64,000 nucleotides of DNA, taken from Myxococcota bacterium. Lineage in GTDB: Bacteria > Myxococcota_A > Bradymonadia > UBA7976 > UBA1532. A model generated the notes under the pieces. It was not told the DNA's origin. It saw only the letters and a program-made list of their open reading frames with translations, and made no database searches. Within the stretch, counting starts at the first letter, position 1. Every line of letters begins with the position of its first letter. Where the stretch lies: the NCBI GenBank assembly GCA_963169045.1, contig CAUJDF010000011.1:94051-158050 (forward strand). The letters are read 5' to 3'. Below, one piece after another: positions 10,142 to 19,119 of this stretch. Both the position numbers and the translations under genes were made by a program.

Positions 10142-11923
10142 TCAGGATCGGCGGCGCCGCGGGCGCGCGAGGAGGAGCAGCGCGAGCCAGGGGAGGCCGG
10201 GCGCAGCGGCCTGGTCGCAGGCGGCGCAGCCGGAGGGCTCGCCGGCGTCCGCCTCGGGCGCCGAGGCGTCGGCGATGCTGCCGTCGACGAGCACGTCGCC
10301 GGCGTCGGCGGCGGCGTCGGCGGGTCGCGACGCGTCGACCGCGCCGGCGTCCGACGGCAACGCCCCGTCGGCGTCGACATCGGGCGCGGCGTCCGGCACC
10401 GCCGCGTCCGGCGCCGCCGCGTCGGACACCGTCGCGTCCGACACGTCGGCATCCTGCGCCGCGTCGACGGGCACGGCGGCGTCCGGCACCGCCGCGTCCG
10501 GCACGGGGAGCGGATCGCCCCCGCAGCCGCCGAGGCCGCCGACGTCGAACGCGCGCGCCAGCATCACCGCGAACTGCACGCGCGTGACCTCGCGCTCGGG
10601 ACAGAACGCGCGCGGCTCGGCGCGGCATCCCTGGACGACACACGCCGCCGCGGCCGCCTCGACCGCGTCGGCGTACCACGCCTCTGCCGGCACGTCGCCG
10701 AAGGTCGGTGGCGCGGCGGGCGCGTCCGGCAGCCCGGCGGTGCGCGCCACGAGCACCGCCGCGACCCCCCGCGTCACGAGGTCGTCGGGGCAGTAGCGCC
10801 TGGGATTCTCGGCGCATCCGGCGATGAAGCCCGCCTCGGCGAGCGCCTCGATCGCGCCGGCGCCCGGCGAATCCAGCGGCACGTCGGCGAACGTCGCGCG
10901 CCCGGGCGCCCGCTCGGCCAGCCCCATCGCGCGCGCCAGCATGACCGCCGCGTCGCGCCGCTTCACGCCGCAGCCCGGACAGAACGCGGGTGGATCGGCC
11001 TGACAGCCCCGGGTGATGCCCGCCGCCGCCAGCGCCTCGGCCGCGGCCTCGCCCCAGTGGCCGGCGGGCACGTCGACGAAGCGCCCGTGCGCGCCCTCGA
11101 CCGGCGTCACCTCGCAGCAGCGGCTGACGGTGGCGCCCTCGTCGACGCGCACGCCGAGGTGGGTGCTGACCGCGCGCTCGCGGCCGTCGCTCGGCGCGTT
11201 GAGCACGCCGCCCTCGGCCGCGACGTAGAAGGTGGTCGAGCCGCCGCCGTCGAGGTTGAGCGCGCGATCCGCGCCCAGCTCGATCATCAGCGCGGCGAGC
11301 GCCTCGCGGTCCATGCCGCGCGCGATCCCCGGCTGCCGGCCGTCGACGGTGACGAGGAACAGCCGCCGGCCCGCCGCGTCGAGGCCGACGGCGGTGCGCG
11401 GGTGCCGCTCGCAGAAGTGGGAGGCGCACGGCTCGCGCACGACGCGGCCGCCCTCGACGAGCAGCGGCTTGCCCGGCACGACCTCGCGCATCCACCACGA
11501 CGCCTCGCGCACGACCTCGGCCGGCGCCGAGATCGAGGCGCGGTTGTCGGCGCCGAACGCCGCGAACCCGAAGCCGGCGTCGTCGTTCCCGTCGGGCCAG
11601 CGGATGCCGTCGCCGATCGTCAGGCCGAGCGTCGCGAAGCCGTCGAACACGAAGAAGCCGCCGTTGACCGCCACCTGCGCGCCGTTGCGCTCGGCGAAGC
11701 GGCTCGTCGTCAGGCCGCGGTCCGCCGGGCGCGTGACGTGCACCGAGGTGCCCGGCGCGCACAGGTCGACGACGGCGGCGTGGATCCGTTGCGGATCGGC
11801 GGTGGTGCGGTCGAGCACGCGCACGCCGCGATACGGCGACGTCCAGGTGTCGCGCGCGGCGGCCGGCGCGGCGAGGCAGGCCAGGACCAGGATCCATCCG
11901 AGGTTCGTTCTCATCGGGCGCAC
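10142..11923 (-). CDS. Phosphodiester glycosidase with three SLH repeats and MYXO-CTERM-like tail
   Basis: 593 residues, exported. Signal peptide (residues 1-23, ending PAAA). A NAGPA-type phosphodiester glycosidase domain (about 70-250) shows AVNGGFF and LNLDGGGSTTF motifs. Three SLH-like repeats (about 285-450) begin FVDVPAGHW, FADVPLDSP and FGDVPAEAW, each with an internal CP or CxP segment. An Asp/Ala/Pro linker follows, and the C-terminus has Cys residues, a short hydrophobic helix and a run of Arg, the layout of a MYXO-CTERM sorting signal. The enzyme family hydrolyses phosphodiester-linked sugars. The combination suggests a surface-anchored polysaccharide- or glycan-processing enzyme. 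Confidence 0.88.
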   Translation of the reverse strand: MRPMRTNLGWILVLACLAAPAAARDTWTSPYRGVRVLDRTTADPQRIHAAVVDLCAPGTSVHVTRPADRGLTTSRFAERNGAQVAVNGGFFVFDGFATLGLTIGDGIRWPDGNDDAGFGFAAFGADNRASISAPAEVVREASWWMREVVPGKPLLVEGGRVVREPCASHFCERHPRTAVGLDAAGRRLFLVTVDGRQPGIARGMDREALAALMIELGADRALNLDGGGSTTFYVAAEGGVLNAPSDGRERAVSTHLGVRVDEGATVSRCCEVTPVEGAHGRFVDVPAGHWGEAAAEALAAAGITRGCQADPPAFCPGCGVKRRDAAVMLARAMGLAERAPGRATFADVPLDSPGAGAIEALAEAGFIAGCAENPRRYCPDDLVTRGVAAVLVARTAGLPDAPAAPPTFGDVPAEAWYADAVEAAAAACVVQGCRAEPRAFCPEREVTRVQFAVMLARAFDVGGLGGCGGDPLPVPDAAVPDAAVPVDAAQDADVSDATVSDAAAPDAAVPDAAPDVDADGALPSDAGAVDASRPADAAADAGDVLVDGSIADASAPEADAGEPSGCAACDQAAAPGLPWLALLLLARPRRRRS

Positions 11924-11976
11924 ATTGCGCGGATCCGACCCGATCGAGTCAACCCGTCCGGGACGCCCACCGGCGG

Positions 11977-11998
11977 GGTGGCATCTGAAGTTGCCACC
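11977..11998. promoter_or_regulatory. Inverted repeat in divergent intergenic region
   Basis: Perfect 7-base arms GGTGGCA and TGCCACC separated by 8 bases, in the 188-base gap between the divergent genes starting at 11923 and 12112. It may be an operator for one or both. No protein is known to bind it. Confidence 0.35.
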
Positions 11999-12111
11999 GA
12001 GGGGGCGGCGAAAAGGCTGCGCGAGTCGCCACGCCTGTGTATCTTGCGACGCGAACCGACGGCACGGCCCTTGCTGATCGCGCGCCGTCGAACCGAACGG
12101 GGGGTCCCACG

Positions 12112-12981
12112 ATGTACATCCGAACCGGCACGTTGGTGCTGGCCCTCGCCGTCGCCGGGTGCTCCGGCGAGTCGGGCGGCGGCGCCGCGCCTGAAGACGA
12201 CAAGGGCGTCGAGGCGCCCGTCGAGGTCGGCGGCAAGGAAGTCGCCCGCGGCGACAAGGCCGACTGTCTCGACTGCGACCTCAGCGGCCCGCACGCCTTC
12301 GCGCAGCTCCGGCTGGGCCAGCGCTTCTGGAAGGTGGGCGACGCGTGGCAGGTGGCCTGGCTGCTGCGCGCCGACAACCGCGTGCAGATGCAAGAGCTGC
12401 AGTTCCAGCAGCCGATCAAGACCGAGGTCGGCCTGACGCTGCTCGACTTCCGCGTGATCGAGCTCGGCAGCCACACCGCCGACGGTCGCGAGCACGCGAC
12501 GGCCACCATCCGCATCACCCAGGGCCAGGCGACGGGCAGCCTCTCCGAGCTGCTCGCCGGCCGGCAGGTCCAGGTGGACGAGCTGACCGCGCAGGTCGAC
12601 CTCGTGATCGACGAGTTCCTGCGGCCGGTGTCGGTCACCGAGTACAGCGGCCCGCGCGGCGCGTTCCCGAACGGGCGCACGTTCCGCAGCGACCCGCGCC
12701 AGGCGGTGCGCAGCCTCGACACCAGCTTCCCGTACGTCGTGCCCAACGCGTACCTCGGCGCGGCGCGCCAGTCGCTGCCGGCGCTGCCCGAGACGCTGGC
12801 GCCCGTCGCCGCCGCGGCGCGGCCCGACTACGAGACCGGGTCGTACTTCTTCTTCGACCTGCAGGGGCGCGGCCTCGAGTCCGCCGAGCGGGTGTACTGG
12901 GCCCCCGGCGACTTGTGGCCCTTCTACGTCGAGACTCCGGGCGCCATCGGCGTGCTCGTGAGCCAGAGCGGCCGGATCTGA
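12112..12981 (+). CDS. Lipoprotein, unknown function
   Basis: 289 residues. The lipoprotein signal peptide has a lipobox LAVAGC (Cys at about residue 17), followed by a low-complexity Gly/Ser/Asp spacer and a CLDC motif near residue 55. The rest is a mixed alpha/beta domain without recognised relatives. I chose the ATG at 12112 because it is preceded by a G-run (GGGGGG) and gives a proper signal peptide; an in-frame ATG 75 bases upstream does not. The transglutaminase gene follows 14 bases downstream, so the two are probably co-expressed and may act together at the envelope. Confidence 0.8.
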   Translation: MYIRTGTLVLALAVAGCSGESGGGAAPEDDKGVEAPVEVGGKEVARGDKADCLDCDLSGPHAFAQLRLGQRFWKVGDAWQVAWLLRADNRVQMQELQFQQPIKTEVGLTLLDFRVIELGSHTADGREHATATIRITQGQATGSLSELLAGRQVQVDELTAQVDLVIDEFLRPVSVTEYSGPRGAFPNGRTFRSDPRQAVRSLDTSFPYVVPNAYLGAARQSLPALPETLAPVAAAARPDYETGSYFFFDLQGRGLESAERVYWAPGDLWPFYVETPGAIGVLVSQSGRI

Positions 12982-12995
12982 GGGGGGGACGGAAG

Positions 12996-15188
12996 ATGAG
13001 CATCCTGAAGAAGACGTTCGCCCTCGGCCTCGGCCTCTCGCTCGCGACGCCGGCCATCGCCGCCGACAACAGCGTCTACGGCGAGGCGCGCTTCAACCAG
13101 CTGCCCACCAAGGGCAAGGCCGCGCACAAGATCTGGGTCGGCTCCTGGTGGGCCTACACCCGCGACGGCATCGCCGACCGGCACAAGACCCGCGGCGGTT
13201 TCCCCGAGTGCTCGGGCGTGAGCGCCGACGCGCCGCCGGCCGACCTCATCGCGCAGAACAAGGCCTTCTGCCTCTCGGCCGCCGAGAAGATCGATCTGCT
13301 CGCCGGGCGCGTCGACCGCATCGAGGTCGACAAGGTCAAGGAATACCAGCGCATCACCAAGGACGAGCTCGGCCGCATCCAGACGCAGCTGCGCGACCTC
13401 GTCCGCAAGCTGAACCGCTGGATCGCCGCGAATCCCAACGGGAACTGGCGCGAGACCGAGGACGGCAAGGCCTACCTGAGCCTCAACGAAGAGCTCGAGA
13501 CGAAGAGGGCGACGCTCCCGCAGATCGCGATCGACACCGCGACCGAGTTCGAGCGCATCGAGCACGGCAACGGCGTGCCCGGCGTCGAGGGCTGGTGGGG
13601 CCACTGCAACGCCTGGGCGGCCGCCGCGCTGATGGAGGAGGAGCCCGCCCGCCGCGGCACCGTCGAGCACGAGGGCCGGAGCGTCGAGGTCACCCCCGGC
13701 GAGGCCAAGGCGCTGCTCACCGAGGGCTGGATGGAGCACCACTCGAGCTTCCACGGCTCGCGCCACGACGACCCCGAGAACAAGGCCGACGAGGTCACCT
13801 ACGCCGACCTGACGGCGTCGGGCTTCCACGTCTACTTCGGCACGCAGCTGGGCCTGCGGCAGAAGGGCTTCGTGATCGACCGGTTCACCGGCAGCGAGGT
13901 CTGGAACCAGCCCGTCCGCAGCTACGTCTGGTCGGTCGAGAAGCTGTACCAGGGCGACGAAGCGGTCGAGAAGGAGATCTTCCAGACCGAGTACAACGCC
14001 TACGACGGCAAGGGCGCGCGCCGGTCGCTCGGCAAGAAGCGCGTCTACCCGGTGCAGGTCACCGCGTCGATCCACTGGGTGACCGACGGCCTGCCCCACG
14101 AGGTGGCCACCGTCGACAACATGCTCGCCGACGCGTGGCCGACGAACAGCAGCGAGATGCACCGGCTCTGGGGCAACCAGATCGAGATGCGCACGCTGAC
14201 GTACACGCTCGACCTCGACAAGCCGATGGAGGAGCCGACGGCGGTGGTCATCGGCGACGGCGCCTGGAGCCACGCGCTCGCCAGCGACAACCACGCGCAC
14301 CCCGACTTCGTGTGGCAGCCGCTCACGCAGACGGGATCGCAGCGCCGCTACGAGAACCCGAATCTCGAGTTCGAGCGCATCGTGATGGCGAAGGTGCTGC
14401 CCGCGACGCTGGCGCCCGCGCCGCCGGCGATGAGCTCGGGCGAGACGACGGCGCGCGACGTGCCGAAGGACATCCCCGACAACAACCCGGCGGGGGTGTC
14501 GAGCACGATCAACGTCGCGACGGCGGGCACGATCGCCGAGGCGTTCGTGAAGCTCGACGTCACGCACACCTACCGCGGCGACCTGCGCGTCGTGCTCGAG
14601 AAGGACGGCAAGTCCGTCGTGCTCCACGACCGCACCGGCGGCAGCGCCGACCACCTGAAGCAGAACTTCGACCTGCCCTCGTTCCGCGGTACGAACGCGG
14701 CCGGCGACTGGAAGCTGACGATCTTCGACCTCGCCGGCCAGGACGTCGGCAAGCTCAACGCCTGGTCGGTGAACCTGGTGGTGGACGGCGACGTGGTGCC
14801 GCCCCCGCCGCCGCCCCCGGCCGACGAGGCGGGCAGCGGGACGTTCGCCGCCGCCGGCCTGCCGGTCAACGTGCCCGACAACGCACCCGCCGGCGTCCGC
14901 AGCGAGGTCGTCGTCGAGGGCGGCGGCACCCTGAAGTCGGCCAAGGTGAAGGTGGGCGTCGACCACCCCTATCGCGGCGACCTCGTGGTGGCGCTCGAGA
15001 AGGACGGCGAGACGTTCGTGCTGCACAACCGCGCCGGCGGCAGCGCCGACCACGTGCGGCAGACGTTCGACGTCCCGGCGCTCGTCGGCAAGTCCGCCCG
15101 CGGCAAGTACGTCCTGAAGGTGTCGGACCACGCCCGCCGCGACGTCGGCAAGCTCGAGCAGTTCGAAGTCCAGCTCGAGTGGCGCTGA
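12996..15188 (+). CDS. Elicitor-type transglutaminase with two C-terminal P (proprotein convertase) domains
   Basis: 730 residues, exported through a signal peptide ending near residue 22 (PAIAAD). The catalytic region resembles the transglutaminase-elicitor family first known from Phytophthora, with the putative nucleophile Cys204 in GWWGHCNAWAA and downstream His and Asp residues (ASIHWVTDG, DNHAHPDF). A linker of about 30 residues leads to two P/Homo-B domains (about 490-600 and 615-730) separated by a poly-Pro stretch. Both start with a VPDN/IPDN motif and contain YRGDL. P domains usually accompany subtilases and aid folding or substrate binding; their pairing with a transglutaminase is unusual. 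Likely substrates are extracellular proteins. A purine-rich AGGGGGGGAC precedes the ATG. Confidence 0.85.
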   Translation: MSILKKTFALGLGLSLATPAIAADNSVYGEARFNQLPTKGKAAHKIWVGSWWAYTRDGIADRHKTRGGFPECSGVSADAPPADLIAQNKAFCLSAAEKIDLLAGRVDRIEVDKVKEYQRITKDELGRIQTQLRDLVRKLNRWIAANPNGNWRETEDGKAYLSLNEELETKRATLPQIAIDTATEFERIEHGNGVPGVEGWWGHCNAWAAAALMEEEPARRGTVEHEGRSVEVTPGEAKALLTEGWMEHHSSFHGSRHDDPENKADEVTYADLTASGFHVYFGTQLGLRQKGFVIDRFTGSEVWNQPVRSYVWSVEKLYQGDEAVEKEIFQTEYNAYDGKGARRSLGKKRVYPVQVTASIHWVTDGLPHEVATVDNMLADAWPTNSSEMHRLWGNQIEMRTLTYTLDLDKPMEEPTAVVIGDGAWSHALASDNHAHPDFVWQPLTQTGSQRRYENPNLEFERIVMAKVLPATLAPAPPAMSSGETTARDVPKDIPDNNPAGVSSTINVATAGTIAEAFVKLDVTHTYRGDLRVVLEKDGKSVVLHDRTGGSADHLKQNFDLPSFRGTNAAGDWKLTIFDLAGQDVGKLNAWSVNLVVDGDVVPPPPPPPADEAGSGTFAAAGLPVNVPDNAPAGVRSEVVVEGGGTLKSAKVKVGVDHPYRGDLVVALEKDGETFVLHNRAGGSADHVRQTFDVPALVGKSARGKYVLKVSDHARRDVGKLEQFEVQLEWR

Positions 15189-15193
15189 GAGCG

Positions 15194-15217
15194 CGGCGCC
15201 CTTTCGTCAGGGCGCCG
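15194..15217. terminator. Hairpin between convergent genes, probable bidirectional terminator
   Basis: Perfect 9-bp stem CGGCGCCCT/AGGGCGCCG with a 6-base loop, sitting directly after the transglutaminase stop and overlapping the stop of the opposing beta-helix gene. No U-run is visible on either side, so intrinsic termination is plausible but not typical. Confidence 0.45.
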
Positions 15218-16658
15218 TGCACACCGTCGAGCCCACCTCGCAGTTCTGCACGCAGCAGTTCACGCAGCCCTGCACGTTCGCCCCGCCGGCGTAGACCTGA
15301 CCGTAGCTGCTGCCGGTGAAGTGGCACAGCCGGTTGTCCTCGACGACGCTGCGCGCGGCGTGGAGGACGCCGCCCCGGAACGCGGCGAAGCCGATGCCCA
15401 CGTTGTGGGCGGCCTCGGCGCCGTCGGCGGCCACCACCGACACGTCGCCCGCACGGAACGCGTCGGCGCGCCCCTCGAGGGAGCGCGCGCCGGCGGCGGA
15501 GAGGTACGACTGCCGGAGGGCGAGGAAGCCCCACGTCCTGCGGGTCGTGACGCCGTCGGCGAAGATCGTGGCGCCGCCGAACGCCTCGACGCCGACGCCG
15601 GCGGTGTCGGACACCTCGCCGTTGCTGAGCACGATCGCGCCGCCCTGGGCGAGCGCGCCCTGGCCGCCGCAGCCGGAGACGGTGCTGCGCGACGCGTCGA
15701 TCCGGCCGCCCGGCGCGGCGTAGAGACACTGGAAGCGGGTCACGTCGCGGACCTCGGCGTCCTCGGCGAAGAGGCTGCCGCCGTAGCCTGCCGTGAGGCC
15801 GACGGCATCCGCGTCGTGGACGACGGCGCCGCCGACGCTGACGCGCCCGCCGAAGAGCGCGTTGGCGCCGATCACGCAGCCGGTCAGGCGCGCGCCCGCG
15901 GCGTGCACCAGGCCGGCGTCGCTGGCGAGGATGCCCGTCGCGGCGCCCGTCACCTCGAGCGCGTCGGCGACCATGTTCACCGTGGCGTTGCGCTCGGCCA
16001 CCACGCCGTAGTCGGTGACCTGCTCGATGGTGAGCCCCGTCTCCACGACGACGATGGCGCCGGTCCGCGCGTCGACGCCGCGCGCGAAGCCGGCGATGGC
16101 CACGTCGCCGAGGCGCACGAACGCGCCGTTCTTCACCGACACGCCGACGCCGTCGCCGGCGCCGACGATCCGCACGCCGTCGAGCAGGCCCAGGCGCCGG
16201 CCGTCCGTGACCTGGATGCCGTCGCCCGGCGTCGTGAAGCGCAGCGTCGCGCCGGGCCCCACGATGCGGATGCGGTCGCCGTCCGGGTGGCGGATCTCGA
16301 CGGGGCGCTCGTGCGCGTACTCGCCGGGAGCGAGGCGGATCGCGACCGACTGGTCGGCGCCGAGCCGGACGCGGTCCAGCGCGGCGAGCGCGGCGTCGAG
16401 CGACGCGTACTGGCCCGCGGCGGGCTGCGGGGCGACGTCGAGGCGGTCCGGCGGCGCGCGCTCGGCGCGGAGGTCGGCGACCGCCTCGGCCAGCGCGGCG
16501 AAGTTGGCGTTCACGTCGGCGGAGCGGATCACCTCGCCGGGCGAGAAGCGGGTGAGCGCGGGTCCCTCCATCTGCGCGGACGCGACGAGCGCCGCACCGC
16601 CGAACAGACCCACGACCGCGCCCCCGGCGGCCAGCGCCCAGCGGCCGTCCCTTGCCAT
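15207..16658 (-). CDS. Secreted right-handed beta-helix repeat protein
   Basis: 483 residues. The N-terminal hydrophobic signal-like segment (about 7-26) is followed by a FSPGEVIRSADVNANF motif, frequently seen at the start of surface or fibre-like proteins, and a short helix. From residue 90 on there are repeated short beta-strand coils of the NosD/pectate-lyase type (GDRIRIVGPGATL, GIQVTDGRRLGLLDG, GILASDAGLVHAAGA and similar). The C-terminal 30 residues are Cys-rich. The start ATG at 16658 has GGGAGGGACG just upstream; an in-frame ATG at 16682 overlaps the neighbour and lacks one. Probably a surface carbohydrate-binding or structural protein. No catalytic residues can be assigned. Confidence 0.8.
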   Translation of the reverse strand: MARDGRWALAAGGAVVGLFGGAALVASAQMEGPALTRFSPGEVIRSADVNANFAALAEAVADLRAERAPPDRLDVAPQPAAGQYASLDAALAALDRVRLGADQSVAIRLAPGEYAHERPVEIRHPDGDRIRIVGPGATLRFTTPGDGIQVTDGRRLGLLDGVRIVGAGDGVGVSVKNGAFVRLGDVAIAGFARGVDARTGAIVVVETGLTIEQVTDYGVVAERNATVNMVADALEVTGAATGILASDAGLVHAAGARLTGCVIGANALFGGRVSVGGAVVHDADAVGLTAGYGGSLFAEDAEVRDVTRFQCLYAAPGGRIDASRSTVSGCGGQGALAQGGAIVLSNGEVSDTAGVGVEAFGGATIFADGVTTRRTWGFLALRQSYLSAAGARSLEGRADAFRAGDVSVVAADGAEAAHNVGIGFAAFRGGVLHAARSVVEDNRLCHFTGSSYGQVYAGGANVQGCVNCCVQNCEVGSTVCTAP

Positions 16659-16672
16659 GCGGCGTCCCTCCC

Positions 16673-17134
16673 TCACTCCCATCGCAGATCGTCCCAGGTG
16701 GCCTCGTCCCAGCGGGCGACACCGGGTGCGGCGTCGGCGCCGACGTCCAGGTCGATACCGGCGTCGGGCGGCGCGCCGTCGGCCGGGGCGGCGCCGTCGG
16801 CGCCGATGCGGGCGTCGGCCGGGGCGGCGCCGTCGGCCGGGACGGACCCGTCGCGTGGCGCCGCGCCGTCGGCCGGGACAGACCCGTCGCCCGGCGCCGC
16901 GCCGTCGGCCGGGACGGACCCGTCGCCCGGCGCTGCGCCGTCGCCGGCGGGGACGGCCCCGTCGCCCGGCGCCGCGCCGTCGCGACCGGCGTCGGGCGCC
17001 ACCGGGCCGCAGGTGCCGAACGTGCAGGCGGCGCCCGCCGGGCAGTCGCCGGACGTCGCGCACTCCTCGGCGACGTCGACGGTGCACGCCGCCACCACGA
17101 GGCCGATCCCCCACGACCACCAGACCGCGCGCAT
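16673..17134 (-). CDS. Small Asp/Ala-rich lipoprotein with tandem repeats
   Basis: 153 residues. The lipobox is LVVAAC (Cys17), then comes a compact Cys-rich stretch (CATSGDCPAGAACTFGTCG), then a repetitive Asp/Gly/Ala/Pro linker made of a 12-residue unit (DGSVPADGAAPG) encoded by 36-bp tandem repeats. The tail ends with two Trp-containing motifs (RWDEATWDDLRWE). The architecture is a membrane-anchored spacer. The Cys pattern resembles the small Cys-rich modules of myxobacterial lipoproteins. Function unknown. Confidence 0.7.
   Translation of the reverse strand: MRAVWWSWGIGLVVAACTVDVAEECATSGDCPAGAACTFGTCGPVAPDAGRDGAAPGDGAVPAGDGAAPGDGSVPADGAAPGDGSVPADGAAPRDGSVPADGAAPADARIGADGAAPADGAPPDAGIDLDVGADAAPGVARWDEATWDDLRWE
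16829..16972. repeat. 36-bp tandem repeat, about four copies
   Basis: Three near-identical 36-base units (16829-16864, 16865-16900, 16901-16936) and a fourth diverged copy lie inside the lipoprotein gene, in frame, encoding 12-residue units. Units differ by one to three bases. The copy number is likely to vary between strains through slippage. Confidence 0.8.
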
Positions 17135-17172
17135 GCCCCCGTTGTACGCGCGGGCGTCTCTCCGCGCCAGCG

Positions 17173-18015
17173 CTACCGTCCGACGAGATCCACCCAGCGC
17201 TGCGCGTTGAAGCGCTCCACCCACGCCTTGTAGAAGCGGAAGCGCCCCGTCTCGATCTCGAGGCGCGCCTGGTGCGCGAGCGACGCCTCGATGTCGGGCT
17301 GGACGGCCTGCACATCCGCGTAATTCTTGCGGATCTGCGCGGCGCGCTCCTGGCCGGCGGCGTCGAGCGGGCCCGCGACGAGGGCCTCGACGTCGACCGG
17401 CCGGCGCACGAAGCGCACGGGCCGCAGGTCGCGGAAGAACGCCACCTCGCCGTGCAGCGTCGCGCGGCCGTCGGGCAGCGTCTCCACCCGGGTGACGACG
17501 AGGAAGCGATCGAGGCCGTCGAGCCCGGCCATCACCTCGGGGCCGTTCAGCAAGCCGTCGGCGAGGGTGAGGCGCACGTCGTGGACGCCGGCGATCTGCT
17601 CGGGCTTGTACTCGAGGCCGACGTCGGTCGGGATCTCGGCCGGTGGCATGTCCGGGGCGGCGCGCGTCTTCACCTCGACCGCGGCGTCGCGCAGGCGCTT
17701 CGACGCGAGGTACGCCCGCAGCGCGGCCTCGACGGCGCGGGCGTCGGCGGCCGGATCGGGCGCCACCGGCACGTGCTTCAACGCCTCGACCGCCGCCAGC
17801 ATGCGTCCGACCTTCTCGACGTCGCGGGCCAGCGAGTCGCGGTTGGCCGCGAGCGCCGCGTGCGCCGACCGGTACTGGACGCTCGCGCGCCACGCCTCGT
17901 CGAGCGCCGCGCGCCGCTCGGGCGCCATCGACGCGGGCGCCGGCGGCGAGGGCGCGGGCCCCTCGGCGCACGCGGCGAGCGCGAGCGCGACGACGGCCGC
18001 CCGCAGCCGCCTCAC
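17173..18015 (-). CDS. Lipoprotein, unknown function
   Basis: 280 residues from a GTG that overlaps the stop of the CrtC/AttH-like gene (GTGA). The signal peptide is short with lipobox ALAAC (Cys16). An Ala/Arg/Glu-rich helical region (residues 30-105) suggests a coiled coil, followed by an alpha/beta domain. No family is recognised. Translational coupling to the lipocalin-like gene suggests a shared function in lipid or envelope processing; that is inference. Confidence 0.72.
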   Translation of the reverse strand: MRRLRAAVVALALAACAEGPAPSPPAPASMAPERRAALDEAWRASVQYRSAHAALAANRDSLARDVEKVGRMLAAVEALKHVPVAPDPAADARAVEAALRAYLASKRLRDAAVEVKTRAAPDMPPAEIPTDVGLEYKPEQIAGVHDVRLTLADGLLNGPEVMAGLDGLDRFLVVTRVETLPDGRATLHGEVAFFRDLRPVRFVRRPVDVEALVAGPLDAAGQERAAQIRKNYADVQAVQPDIEASLAHQARLEIETGRFRFYKAWVERFNAQRWVDLVGR

Positions 18016-19022
18016 GAGGCGCCCCCCACCTCGGTGAAGCCCCGGCCGATCACCGTGCCGCCGGACTTCACGACGCACGCCGCCTCCCACAACGTGAGGA
18101 AGGGCACCGCGGCGCCGTCGGTGGGCACGCGGCGCTGGTCGGCGAGGACCGAGGCGACCTCCCACTCGATGTTCTCGGAGACGCTGCGCACCACGTGGAC
18201 GAGCGCGTAGCCGTGCGCCGGGTGCACGAGCTCGGGGAGGATCTCGACGTCGGGCAGGACGCGGGCGACGCCGCTGGCCTCGACGAGGGCGGCGAACGTC
18301 ATGGGCCGGGCATTGGGATCGCCGGCCCGCGTCACCTCCCAGGCGACGAGATCGCGGCCGTCGTTCAACTGGATCGAGACATAGCGCCACCGCGCCGTGA
18401 CGAAGTCGGCGACGCCCCACTGGTGGTCCATCCACCCCATGCCCTCGACCGTGCGATGGAGGCGGTCGAACTTCACGCCGCCGACGACGTCGAGCCGCGT
18501 CCGCGAGTAGAGCCGCATCTCGCCGCTTCCCATCGGGAGCCAGTCGCCGCCGCCGTGCAGCACCGCGGGCTTCGTCGACGCCAGCTGGAGCCGGACCGCG
18601 CGCTGTCGCCCCGCCCGCGTGCGGAACGCGGCCTCGATCACATGACGCGGCTGACTGCCCGACAGATCCGCCGCGAGCCGCCAGGGACCGGGCTGGTCCC
18701 GGTTCGCCGGGAACACGAGCTCGAAGCCGCCGGGCGCGTCGCGCACGACCCGGCCGCCGAGGCGCTCGCCGGCGAGGTACTCGCCGCCTTCCTGGATGAA
18801 GGCGAAGTAGGCGTAGTGGAGGGGGTCGACGACCGGTCCGTCGAGGCGCACGAACGTCAGCTCGAACGAGCACGGTCCGATGCCGGCGCCGCCGTCGAAG
18901 TGACCGTTGAAGTACCACCACTCCATGAGGCCGCCCTGGGGGCGATCGTCGGCGGGCGCGCCGGTGGGAAGCGTGGACGCCGGCGCGCTCACGAGACCGA
19001 TGAAGTCGTACAGACCGGGCAC
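18012..19022 (-). CDS. CrtC/AttH-like lipocalin-fold protein
   Basis: 336 residues with the hallmarks of the hydroxyneurosporene synthase (CrtC)/AttH fold: EWWYFNGHF near residue 34 and GMGWMDHQWG near residue 195. CrtC members hydrate carotenoid double bonds and AttH members are lipid-related, so the substrate is probably an isoprenoid or lipid. No signal peptide is visible. The gene is divergent from an FAD-dependent desaturase-like oxidoreductase (19120), which supports an isoprenoid context. The alternative is a generic lipocalin-like binding protein. Confidence 0.78.
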   Translation of the reverse strand: MPGLYDFIGLVSAPASTLPTGAPADDRPQGGLMEWWYFNGHFDGGAGIGPCSFELTFVRLDGPVVDPLHYAYFAFIQEGGEYLAGERLGGRVVRDAPGGFELVFPANRDQPGPWRLAADLSGSQPRHVIEAAFRTRAGRQRAVRLQLASTKPAVLHGGGDWLPMGSGEMRLYSRTRLDVVGGVKFDRLHRTVEGMGWMDHQWGVADFVTARWRYVSIQLNDGRDLVAWEVTRAGDPNARPMTFAALVEASGVARVLPDVEILPELVHPAHGYALVHVVRSVSENIEWEVASVLADQRRVPTDGAAVPFLTLWEAACVVKSGGTVIGRGFTEVGGAS

Positions 19023-19080
19023 GCCTTCCTCCGCTGCGGGGGCGCCCAGACTACTGCCGGCGCCGGACGTCTGTCACTCG

Positions 19081-19109
19081 TTGATCGGGTGGGTGTTCGC
19101 AACTATGCT
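19081..19109 (+). promoter_or_regulatory. Probable sigma-70-like promoter for the FAD oxidoreductase
   Basis: TTGATC (-35), a 17-base spacer and TATGCT (-10). Transcription would begin about 8-10 bases after the -10, almost at the ATG of 19120, so the mRNA would be nearly leaderless. That is the reason for preferring 19120 over the ATG at 19105, which lies inside the -10. Confidence 0.4.
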
Positions 19110-19119
19110 CGCGCCCCAC

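Noticed and set aside
11980..11997. A possible sigma-54 promoter (TGGCA ... TTGC)
   Set aside because: The GG-to-GC distance is 11 bases rather than 10, so it does not fit; it is better described as an inverted repeat.
16829..16972. Possible CRISPR array
   Set aside because: Units are contiguous and code in frame; no spacers. The 93-bp repeats at 63808 are likewise coding tandem repeats.
19105..19107. ATG as start of the FAD oxidoreductase
   Set aside because: It overlaps the predicted -10 hexamer; 19120 fits the dinucleotide-binding N-terminus and a nearly leaderless transcript.
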